64,000 bases of DNA from Chryseobacterium ginsenosidimutans. Its GTDB lineage: Bacteria > Bacteroidota > Bacteroidia > Flavobacteriales > Weeksellaceae. The translations under genes and the position numbers were made by a program. This document shows, one piece after another, positions 27,283 through 34,312 of this stretch (within the stretch, counting starts at the first letter, position 1; the number at the start of each line of letters is the position of its first letter). The DNA is taken from assembly GCF_024807225.1 (NCBI RefSeq), contig NZ_JANUCO010000001.1:2666001-2730000 (forward strand), given 5' to 3'. Under the pieces are notes generated by a model. The model was given only the letters and a program-made list of their open reading frames with translations, ran no database searches and was not told the DNA's origin.

Positions 27283-27485
27283 AATTTTATAAATAATTCA
27301 AGATTTCGTAATATTTGTCAATTTCATAAGATAAGGCTCATTTATCTAAAGTATATCATCTGCATCAAAAGCAATGGTAGTTATAGAATTATTCATATTT
27401 AGTTTACTTTAGTTTTTGTAATTTTCTGCCGACAAAATTCAGAATAAAAAACAACCCGTAAAAGGACATTTGTCTCAGATAAATT

Positions 27486-28064
27486 ATGCTACGTACGAAT
27501 CAATTATTTTTAGATTACTTAGAAGATCTTTACAAGAAGCAGGATAACAAGAAAAATATTGTGCTGAAATCTTTTGATAAAGGACAAAAAATATTGACAC
27601 AAAATAAAACGTCTAACAAAATAATGCTCATTAAAAATGGGATTACAAAGTGCTATTTCGTTGAAGAAAACGGCAAAGAATATATCGTTGAGTTTTTGGG
27701 AAAAGGCGAAATTATCGGTGAAATAGAAGTCATAAAAAATGTAAGCTGTTTGTGCAGTATTGAGGCTATAACAGAAGTTACGGTCTATTCGATGACGATC
27801 CCTTTCTTTCAGTCTTTAATTAAAAGTGATCTTGCTTTAAATAATTTATTGCTTGATGTTTTCGCAGAACGTATCGTAAATACTTCAAGCCGTGCATCTT
27901 ATCAGCAGCTTCACAAAACAGAACATACGTTGGCTCAGCTTCTTGATGTAAAATCCAAAGAAATGGAAATCTCAAAAGAAGATATGGCGGCTTATTTGGG
28001 AATCACGGTGAAAAGCCTTAACAGAGCTTTGAAAGAACATGAGAAAAGTAATTCCGAAGAATAA
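27486..28064 (+). CDS. Crp/Fnr-family transcriptional regulator
   Basis: 192 residues. Cyclic-nucleotide-binding-type beta-roll (LKSFDKGQKILTQNKTSNKI; YIVEFLGKGEIIGEIEVIKN) and C-terminal winged helix (EISKEDMAAYLGITVKSLNR). Two Cys in CLCSIEAI, but no Fnr-like N-terminal cluster. No obvious target next to it; the acetyltransferase downstream has its own promoter box. A 203-bp gap precedes it with no box I can defend. Confidence 0.85.
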   Translation: MLRTNQLFLDYLEDLYKKQDNKKNIVLKSFDKGQKILTQNKTSNKIMLIKNGITKCYFVEENGKEYIVEFLGKGEIIGEIEVIKNVSCLCSIEAITEVTVYSMTIPFFQSLIKSDLALNNLLLDVFAERIVNTSSRASYQQLHKTEHTLAQLLDVKSKEMEISKEDMAAYLGITVKSLNRALKEHEKSNSEE

Positions 28065-28094
28065 TTCTTGTGATTATTAGAAAAAATCTTCTCG

Positions 28095-28102
28095 TATCTT
28101 TG
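28095..28102 (+). promoter_or_regulatory. TAnnTTTG promoter box of the GNAT gene
   Basis: TATCTTTG, 20 nt before the ATG at 28123. Confidence 0.65.
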
Positions 28103-28122
28103 CAGAAATAGGCTGTCATACA

Positions 28123-28650
28123 ATGGAAGAAATAAAATTCAGGAATGCAAACCTGGAAGATTTACCAAAAATCGTCGAAATTTATAACTCAACCATTCCT
28201 TCAAGAATGGTAACTGCCGATACGGAAAATATCTCTGTGGAAAGCAGAATCCAATGGTTTCACGAACACAATTCTGAAACGCGACCTCTCTGGATCATTG
28301 AAGGTCAGCAAAATAATGTGTTGGGTTGGGTTAGTTTTTCTTCATTTTACGGAAGACCGGCTTACAATGGAACGGTAGAATTAAGCATTTATATGGATGA
28401 AAGCTGTCGTGGAAAAGGCTACGGCAAGAAAGTTCTGCAATATTGTATTGATAATGCAGGGAAATTTGGCGTCAAAACTTTATTAGGTTTTATCTTTTTG
28501 CATAATGAACCAAGCTTAAAACTCTTCAAATATTTTGGATTTGAAGATTGGGGCGTTTTTCCTGATGTTGCGGTTTTGGATGGTGTGGAAAGGACGTTGG
28601 TGATTTTGGGGAAGAGAATTGGTGAGCCTGTACTGAGCTTGTCGAAGTAA
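28123..28650 (+). CDS. GNAT acetyltransferase (phosphinothricin acetyltransferase-like)
   Basis: 175 residues. GNAT motif A is ELSIYMDESCRGKGYGKKVL (RGKGYG binds acetyl-CoA), followed by LLGFIFLHNEPSLKLFKYFG. The N-terminus (KFRNANLEDLPKIVEIYNST; WFHEHNSETRPLWII) and the FPDVAVLDGVERTLVILGK tail match the PAT/Bar subgroup that acetylates small amines such as methionine sulfoximine. The last eight residues (EPVLSLSK) are encoded by an intergenic-repeat-like sequence (28624-28648), so the C-terminus has probably been extended. Confidence 0.88.
   Translation: MEEIKFRNANLEDLPKIVEIYNSTIPSRMVTADTENISVESRIQWFHEHNSETRPLWIIEGQQNNVLGWVSFSSFYGRPAYNGTVELSIYMDESCRGKGYGKKVLQYCIDNAGKFGVKTLLGFIFLHNEPSLKLFKYFGFEDWGVFPDVAVLDGVERTLVILGKRIGEPVLSLSK
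28624..28648 (+). repeat. Repeat-like sequence forming the 3' end of the GNAT gene
   Basis: TGAGCCTGTACTGAGCTTGT then CGAAG. It resembles the common bacterial intergenic motif read on the other strand as CTTCGACAAGCTCAGTACAG; I find no second copy in this window. Confidence 0.5.
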
Positions 28651-28742
28651 AACAATCTCAAAATTATATACAGTTTGTCACTTCAACAAAGGAGAAATCT
28701 ACAATCATTAACAAATTCATCATTAATAATTAATAATTTTTT

Positions 28743-28814
28743 CAGGAGCTATTTCCCGCTTTCCGTTGCAATCTTTTTTTTCAAAAAAGGATTTTCTCTG
28801 CAATCGGGGCTAGG
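28743..28814 (+). repeat. Composite module, copy 2
   Basis: CAGGAGCTATTTCCCGCTTTCCG ... CTGCAATCGGGGCTAGG-type, related to the modules at 21995, 44396 and 48953; the internal hairpin arm is shortened to a T8/A6 pair. Together with the next repeat it fills the 359-bp gap before the MATE gene. Confidence 0.6.
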
Positions 28815-28854
28815 TTTTTTGTCATTCTTTTGATCAGACACAATAATCTCTGAC

Positions 28855-28956
28855 TTTGTCATTCCGTAGGAATCTCAACTGTTCAATTAGGTCATTGCGA
28901 GGAGCGAAGTAATCTCTATAAATATTAAAGAGTAAAGATTCCTACGGAATGACAAA
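28855..28956. repeat. TTTGTCATTCC inverted-repeat element, copy 2
   Basis: Arms 28855-28875 and 28936-28956 form a perfect 21-bp inverted repeat (TTTGTCATTCCGTAGGAATC then T). The spacer carries GTCATTGCGAGGAGCGAAGT, itself resembling a widespread repeat. Confidence 0.85.
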
Positions 28957-28977
28957 CCTTGGGAATAACTTGAAAAT

Positions 28978-29004
28978 AAAAAAGCGATCCCAAAAGACCG
29001 CTTT
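28978..29004 (-). terminator. MATE gene terminator
   Basis: Nine-bp stem with one G-U pair (28981-28989 with 28996-29004) and a T-run on the minus strand. Confidence 0.75.
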
Positions 29005-29009
29005 CCATA

Positions 29010-30371
29010 TTATAAATTCTGCTTAATTCTCTTCGCAGACATATTCAAAAATCGTTTGACGAGCATAATTGCTGAAGCCGTTAATCCTAATCCTAAAGCG
29101 ATCCACATTCCGAAAGCTCCCATTTTCAAGGTTACACAAAGAAAATATCCTAAAGGAATCGTAATTACCCAATATGCAATAAATGTATAAATAGAAGGAA
29201 CTTTCACGTCCTGCAAACCTCTCAACATTCCCAATGCCGTTACCTGAATTCCGTCTGATAACTGGAATAAAGCAGCAATAATCATTAATTTGGACGCTAA
29301 CATAATCACTTCAACTTCTTCTTTTTTCGTGAAGAATGTCGGAAGAATATTTCTTCCCAAAATGAAAATAACTCCGCAGATGCACATGAAAATAAATGCG
29401 ATTTTCAGATTGTTGATTCCGACTTTTCTTAATTCAACAAAATTCTGTTCGCCCAGTTTTCGACCGATCATTACCGTTGAAGCTACACTGAAACCGATAC
29501 ATAAATTAAAGGTAAAAGAAGCCATGCTCAATGCAATTTGGTGAGAAGCGATATCATGAGCCGAAATCAATCCGCAAATAAAAGCTGCTCCTGCAAAAGC
29601 CGTTACTTCAAAAAACATCTGTAAAGCAGTTGGAAAGCCTAATCTTATCATTCTTTCAAACATTTCTTTCGTAAAAACCTGAATTTTTAATGAAAAATCT
29701 TTAATATATTGTCTTGTTTTCTTCTCTTTTAAAAGAACAAAATAAAGGAAAACAACCATAAAAATTCTTGCAATTAAACTGGCTAATGCAGAACCTTTTA
29801 CGCCCATTTCAGGGAAAACCCATAGTCCTTTAATGAAAACATAATTTAAAACGATATTAATGACATTCGCAATGATCGTAGCTTTCGTAACTCCAATCGT
29901 ATAAGATAATCCTTCCGAAACTTCTCTCAACGTCTGGAAAGCCATAAACGGAACCATACTGATCGCCATTATTCCTAAGAAATCAACCGTATCAGGAATA
30001 ATTTTCACGGGTTGACCAGTTTTATAGAGTAGTGGTAATCCCAAAAGCAGAATTCCCATTAAAATAATTCCGACGGTCATATTAATGACAAATCCGTGAC
30101 TGAAAACAGAATTGATCGTTTTGTGATCATTTTTAGAATGCGCTTCCGAAACCAATGGCGGAATGGCAAAAGAAAATCCCAATGCCAAAACAAACATCGA
30201 GAAAAATACCGCATTTCCCAGCGATACAGAAGCCAATGCATCGGCCCCGAGTAATTTTCCGACGATGATGTTGTCGAAGAGATTTACCGAGACTTGCCCA
30301 ACCTGCGTCAACATCACCGGAAGAGCCAGAGTCAAAGCCTCTTTGGTATAGTTTTTATTTAAAAAGCTCAT
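29010..30371 (-). CDS. MATE-family multidrug efflux transporter
   Basis: 453 residues, about 12 membrane helices in two pseudo-repeats. Family features: LPVMLTQVGQVSVNLFDNIIVGKLLGAD at the N-terminus, AFQTLREVSEGLSYTIGVTK, and QLSDGIQVTALGMLRGLQDV in the second half. MATE proteins expel cationic drugs using Na+ or H+; the NorM-type subgroup is likely. Encoded downstream of the sigma-54 response regulator but separated by a terminator. Confidence 0.93.
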   Translation of the reverse strand: MSFLNKNYTKEALTLALPVMLTQVGQVSVNLFDNIIVGKLLGADALASVSLGNAVFFSMFVLALGFSFAIPPLVSEAHSKNDHKTINSVFSHGFVINMTVGIILMGILLLGLPLLYKTGQPVKIIPDTVDFLGIMAISMVPFMAFQTLREVSEGLSYTIGVTKATIIANVINIVLNYVFIKGLWVFPEMGVKGSALASLIARIFMVVFLYFVLLKEKKTRQYIKDFSLKIQVFTKEMFERMIRLGFPTALQMFFEVTAFAGAAFICGLISAHDIASHQIALSMASFTFNLCIGFSVASTVMIGRKLGEQNFVELRKVGINNLKIAFIFMCICGVIFILGRNILPTFFTKKEEVEVIMLASKLMIIAALFQLSDGIQVTALGMLRGLQDVKVPSIYTFIAYWVITIPLGYFLCVTLKMGAFGMWIALGLGLTASAIMLVKRFLNMSAKRIKQNL

Positions 30372-30405
30372 AATTAGTTTATATTCATATAGTTTACATC
30401 AAAAA

Positions 30406-30437
30406 AAAGATTTGCAGTGTGAATACTGCAAATCTTT
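30406..30437 (-). terminator. Terminator of the sigma-54 response regulator
   Basis: 13-bp perfect stem AAAGATTTGCAGT/ACTGCAAATCTTT (30406-30418, 30425-30437) and a T8 run on the minus strand. Confidence 0.88.
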
Positions 30438-30460
30438 ATATATTTAAAATAATAATAAAA

Positions 30461-31645
30461 TTATTTCCTTACAAAACTTGCAACGTCTTCGGGAGAAACA
30501 GTGTTTCCTCCTAAAATAATCAGCCTTTCGACAACATTTCTTAATTCTCTGATATTTCCGGTCCATGAAAGAGCTTTTAAGGCATCAATCGCCTTATCAT
30601 CAAATTTTTTCAAAGCAGTACCGTGCTCTTCGGAGATCAATCCCGAAAAATGCTCTACCAATAATTTGATGTCTTCTTTTCTCTCATCCAATGGCGGAAC
30701 ATAGATCTCAATCACAGAAAGTCTGTGATAAAGGTCTTCTCTGAATCTTCCCGCTTCAATTTCCACCTGCATATTTTTGTTTGTTGCTGCAAGAACTCTT
30801 ACATCAACTTTAATTTCTTTATCGCTTCCTACAGGAGAAACTTTGCTTTCCTGAAGTGCTCTCAACACCTTTGCCTGAGCGATTAAACTCATATCTCCGA
30901 TCTCATCCAGGAAAATAGTACCTCCGTTTGCCTGTTCGAATTTCCCCTGCTTATCCTTAATTGCTCCCGTAAAAGAACCTTTTACGTGTCCAAATAGTTC
31001 AGATTCAATAAGTTCTGAAGGAATTGCAGCACAGTTAACTTCTACCATCGGACCTCTTGCTCTTTCACTTTGATTGTGAATCGCATGAGCAACCAATTCT
31101 TTTCCCGCACCGTTCGGACCTGTGATCAAAACTCTTGCGTCAGAAACAGCTACCTTTTCGATCATATCCTGAATCTTTTGCAAACCTGCAGATTCACCGA
31201 TCATTTGGTACTTTTTGTTAACTTTTCTCTTTAATGTTTTATTTTCGGTTTGAAGATTTTTATTTTCTTTCTTCAAAGTTTCTTTAGCCAAAGCATTTTT
31301 TACACTGGTAATCAACCTGTTGATATCAATAGGCTTGGAAATAAAGTCGTATGCACCATCTCTTAAGCAAGACACTGCCGAATCGATGTCTGCATGTCCT
31401 GAAATCATAATGAAAGTGGATTCTGGTTTCAAGATTAAACTTTGTTTTAAAAGCTCAGTTCCAGAAAGTTTAGGCATTTTGATGTCCGAAATCACCAATG
31501 CGAAGTCTTCTTTTTCTATTTGTTTGTAACCTTCAAGTCCATCTTCGGCGATAACAAATTCATAGTCAGTTAGTTCATCAGAAAGAATACTTTGAAGTAC
31601 CCCTGAGATTGCTTTTTCGTCTTCTACAATAAGGATTTTTTGCAT
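30461..31645 (-). CDS. Sigma-54-dependent response regulator lacking a DNA-binding domain
   Basis: 394 residues. REC domain residues 1-120 with phospho-acceptor Asp54 (VISDIKMPK) and a Lys at SKP; coiled linker 120-145; AAA+ activator domain about 150-385 with Walker A GPNGAGKE (176-183), sigma-54 contact loop GSFTGA (223-228; the usual sequence is GAFTGA), Walker B GGTIFLDEIGD (241-250), and the R-finger region FREDLYHRL. The protein stops right after the AAA+ lid (GNIRELRNVVERLIILGG...SFVRK), with no Fis-type helix-turn-helix, and no continuation in any frame before the terminator. A cognate kinase is not in the window. Confidence 0.93.
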   Translation of the reverse strand: MQKILIVEDEKAISGVLQSILSDELTDYEFVIAEDGLEGYKQIEKEDFALVISDIKMPKLSGTELLKQSLILKPESTFIMISGHADIDSAVSCLRDGAYDFISKPIDINRLITSVKNALAKETLKKENKNLQTENKTLKRKVNKKYQMIGESAGLQKIQDMIEKVAVSDARVLITGPNGAGKELVAHAIHNQSERARGPMVEVNCAAIPSELIESELFGHVKGSFTGAIKDKQGKFEQANGGTIFLDEIGDMSLIAQAKVLRALQESKVSPVGSDKEIKVDVRVLAATNKNMQVEIEAGRFREDLYHRLSVIEIYVPPLDERKEDIKLLVEHFSGLISEEHGTALKKFDDKAIDALKALSWTGNIRELRNVVERLIILGGNTVSPEDVASFVRK

Positions 31646-31650
31646 AGTTG

Positions 31651-31658
31651 CAAATTTA
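31651..31658 (-). promoter_or_regulatory. TAnnTTTG promoter box of the sigma-54 response regulator
   Basis: TAAATTTG on the minus strand, 5 nt before the ATG; near-leaderless mRNA expected. Confidence 0.6.
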
Positions 31659-31701
31659 GATTTTTTGATTGAATTATTAGCAAAAACTATACCTAAACCA
31701 A

Positions 31702-32361
31702 CTATTTGGAATAATCTCTTCTTCCAAAAATTGCCGATCCCACTCTCACAGAATTAGCTCCGCTTTCAATGGCAATAGGAAAATCATCACTCATTCCCAT
31801 TGATAATGTTTCCAGCTTTTTCAATTGATTTAATTCATCAAAAACTTGTTTTAGTAGTAAAAATTCCTTTTTTACCTGAGTTTTATCGTCCGTAAAGGTT
31901 GCCATTCCCATTAAACCGGTAATTTCTACATTGGGAAAATCTCCGTTTATATATTTTTGGAATAAGTCTTTTGCTTCTTCAATTTCCAATCCGAATTTGC
32001 TTTCTTCTTCGGCAATTTTTACTTGAAGTAAAACTTTAATGATACGGTTATGTTTTCCTGCTTCTTTATTAATTTCAATCAATAATTTTTCAGAATCCAC
32101 ACTTTGAATGGTATCAACAAATTCGGCAATATATTTTACTTTGTTGGTTTGTAGATGCCCGATCAAATGCCATTGAATATCTTTCGGAAGAAGAGGATAT
32201 TTTTCTGTTACTTCCTGAACTTTATTTTCACCAAAAACCCTTTGTCCCAAATCATAAACCTCCTGAATCGCCGAAACAGGATGGGTTTTTGAAACAGCAA
32301 CCAATTGTACATCAGAAGGAAGCTGGCTTTTTATATCGCTGTAATTTTCTTGAATACTCAT
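31702..32361 (-). CDS. Pyridoxal phosphate homeostasis protein (YggS/PLPBP family)
   Basis: 219 residues with a single TIM-barrel domain. The PLP-binding Lys25 is in LVAVSKTHPVSAIQ. Other family blocks: FGENKVQE, WHLIGHLQTNKVKYI, SVDSEKLL, GLMGMATFTDD, LSMGMSDDFPIAIESGAN and VRVGSAIFG. It buffers free PLP and affects amino-acid metabolism. No promoter box with a full match was found. Confidence 0.94.
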   Translation of the reverse strand: MSIQENYSDIKSQLPSDVQLVAVSKTHPVSAIQEVYDLGQRVFGENKVQEVTEKYPLLPKDIQWHLIGHLQTNKVKYIAEFVDTIQSVDSEKLLIEINKEAGKHNRIIKVLLQVKIAEEESKFGLEIEEAKDLFQKYINGDFPNVEITGLMGMATFTDDKTQVKKEFLLLKQVFDELNQLKKLETLSMGMSDDFPIAIESGANSVRVGSAIFGRRDYSK

Positions 32362-32445
32362 AATGGCAAATTTCTGAATTTTAACAGTAAAAAACGAATA
32401 GATTATTAATTTATTTGAAATTCAGAAAAATGTATTTAGAAATAT

Positions 32446-33079
32446 CTATTTCGATAATTCGACGAGTTGTGTTTTGAAATTTTCAGGCATTTTCCAACTG
32501 TAATCGGAAACTAGTTTTTTATAGACGTTCTTCCATTCCGGAGAGTTTTTATCACTAAGATTTTCTTTGTTTTTTTTCAGATATTTTGCAATTTCATATA
32601 CCTGATGATAGGTATTATAAGAATTTTCTGATTCTAAAAATGATTTTATTGCAGATTCAGCATCTTTATTTATAACAGATTCAAAACCTTCTTTTTCAAA
32701 TTTTTGTGCACTTGTCAAATTATTATTTATAGCAGTTTTAATAATAGGTTTTACATCAGGGATTCCGAGTTTCTTTTATAAGTTCTTTACCTTTTTCTCT
32801 TAATTTTGAATCAGAAGAATTAAATGCTACTAAGCGAATTTTATTATCTGTTATCTTTTGCTCTGATTTTAGTGCTTTTATGCTGTTATTAAGAGTTTTC
32901 TCTTCTTGCTTAAGGCCATCAACCATAGCTTTTTTAGCAATAACGCTTTTATTTAATATAGTATTTTCATCATTTAAAGTATATCCTTTATACAATAAAA
33001 ATAAGTATCCAATCACTGTGGCTATAATACCAATTAAGCCAAATATTCTTATGGTCTTTGAATTATTCATCTTTACCAT
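32446..33079 (-). pseudogene. Hypothetical membrane-anchored protein, frameshifted
   Basis: As read, two pieces: 32756-33079 (107 residues, one N-terminal membrane helix IRIFGLIGIIATVIGYLFLL and a coiled-coil-like segment) and 32446-32718 (90 residues). Removing one base at AGTTTCT (32768-32774 on the plus strand) joins them through KELIKELGIPDVKPIIKTAI into a 210-residue protein. The C-terminal part (SAQKFEKEGFESVINKDAES; YKKLVSDYSWKMPENFKTQL) resembles a helical tetratrico-like tail. Function unknown. It overlaps the upstream small membrane gene by about 17 bp, so the two form an operon. A second Met at 33070 is an alternative start. Confidence 0.78.
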
Positions 33080-33326
33080 TATTTGTTTTAATTGTTGACA
33101 TTACATCATCCCACATTTTAAAAACTCTGGACAAACAGAAAAAAATTGTTCCTCCAGGTGCAAGAAGTGACAATGCTGTAGGCCAGTTATCCTTTTGTCT
33201 TAATAAAAGTATAGCAACAATTATAATAATTAAGGTACACGCTGCAATGATAATCAAATGGAAATATCTTTCCCATTTGAATTTATCAATAAGCCTTTCA
33301 ATTTCTTCAAAAGTAACTTTTTCCAT
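33063..33326 (-). CDS. Small membrane protein of unknown function
   Basis: 87 residues: a charged N-terminal helix (FEEIERLIDKFKWERYF), two predicted membrane segments (LIIIAACTLIIIIVAILLL and ALSLLAPGGTIFFCLSRVF) and a cytoplasmic tail. First gene of a two-gene operon with the following hypothetical protein; overlapping ends suggest they act together. Not recognised. Confidence 0.65.
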   Translation of the reverse strand: MEKVTFEEIERLIDKFKWERYFHLIIIAACTLIIIIVAILLLRQKDNWPTALSLLAPGGTIFFCLSRVFKMWDDVMSTIKTNNGKDE

Positions 33327-33334
33327 GTTATAAG

Positions 33335-33358
33335 TATTTGATTATTAGTAATCAAATA
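33335..33358. promoter_or_regulatory. Perfect inverted repeat overlapping the operon promoter
   Basis: TATTTGATTA-TTAG-TAATCAAATA: 10-bp perfect arms, overlapping the TAnnTTTG box at 33353-33360. Candidate repressor site. Confidence 0.45.
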
Positions 33359-33360
33359 TA
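33353..33360 (-). promoter_or_regulatory. TAnnTTTG promoter box of the small membrane operon
   Basis: TATATTTG on the minus strand, 26 nt before the ATG at 33326. Confidence 0.6.
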
Positions 33361-33414
33361 TATAATTAAATAAAGTAAAAGGGTAGTGTTTTTACTGTAA
33401 TTTCATAATTGAAA

Positions 33415-34155
33415 TTAAATTAATGACAAAGAGAGAATTTTCTTCAGATACAACGAATTTTTAATCGCTGCAGTTCCCCAAGTATTATTAAAAAAGATAA
33501 ATACTTTATGTTGTGAATTTTTAATTTTTTCAGCTAACTTATCAAGATATTCTTCAGAATATTCTGATTTATAAAGATTGGGTTTTCCGTGAAGCCGATA
33601 GTATAGAATATCGGGATGATTGATAATGATATCTTCAGGAAGATTTCCGGGAAAGCTGACTCCTGAGAAAACTAAATTATTTTCTTTTAAAATTTCAAAA
33701 ATATCATCGCTCCACCAAGATTCATGACGGAATTCTATGACATTTAAATAATTGAAATCAATGTTATTAAGAATTAAATCAATATTTTCCTGTGTATTTT
33801 TAAAGGAAGGCGGAAACTGATACAAAAACCCTGAAAGTTTTTCTCCTAAATGAGATTGAATATGAATACAGAACTCTGAAATCTCTTCTTTACAATCTTT
33901 CAAGCGTTTTTCATGAGAAATCACTTTTGGAATTTTAATGAAAAATTTAAAATCATCGGGCGTTTCATCAACCCATTTCAACAAGGTTTTGGCAGTTGGT
34001 TTTCTGTAAAATGTAGAATTAATTTCAACAGAATTGAATTCCTGAGAATACAAGGTAAGAAAGTCTTTGCTTTTGGCGTCTTCAGGATATAAGGAGCCTT
34101 TCCAATCGTTGTTGTAGAAGCCGGAACATCCGATATAGAGATTTTCTTTTTTCAT
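33415..34155 (-). CDS. DUF72-family protein
   Basis: 246 residues from the ATG at 34155 (the longer frame adds 25 residues without similarity to the family). Blocks: YIGCSGFYNNDWKGSLYPED, NSVEINSTFYRKPTAKTLLK, FKFFIKIPKVISHEKRL, LSGFLYQFPPSF, VIEFRHESWWS and YYRLHGKPNLYKSEY. DUF72 is a TIM-barrel family; its biochemical role is not known. Confidence 0.92.
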   Translation of the reverse strand: MKKENLYIGCSGFYNNDWKGSLYPEDAKSKDFLTLYSQEFNSVEINSTFYRKPTAKTLLKWVDETPDDFKFFIKIPKVISHEKRLKDCKEEISEFCIHIQSHLGEKLSGFLYQFPPSFKNTQENIDLILNNIDFNYLNVIEFRHESWWSDDIFEILKENNLVFSGVSFPGNLPEDIIINHPDILYYRLHGKPNLYKSEYSEEYLDKLAEKIKNSQHKVFIFFNNTWGTAAIKNSLYLKKILSLSLI

Positions 34156-34212
34156 ATTTTCAATTTTAGTTTTGGCTAAAGCTTTGTTGTTATTGATTTG
34201 AAAGTTTTTATT

Positions 34213-34303
34213 TTCTCCCGCAGATTTCACAGATTACGCAGATTTTTATTGAAAATATTTTATAGAATTAAAACACAATCATCTGCAAAATCTGCGAGAG
34301 AAT
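34213..34303. repeat. REP-like palindromic repeat, diverged inverted copy
   Basis: CTCCCGCAGATTTCACAGAT ... ATCTGCAAAATCTGCGAGAG: imperfect inverted arms of the same family as 12301-12396. Confidence 0.65.
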
Positions 34304-34312
34304 CAAAAAATT

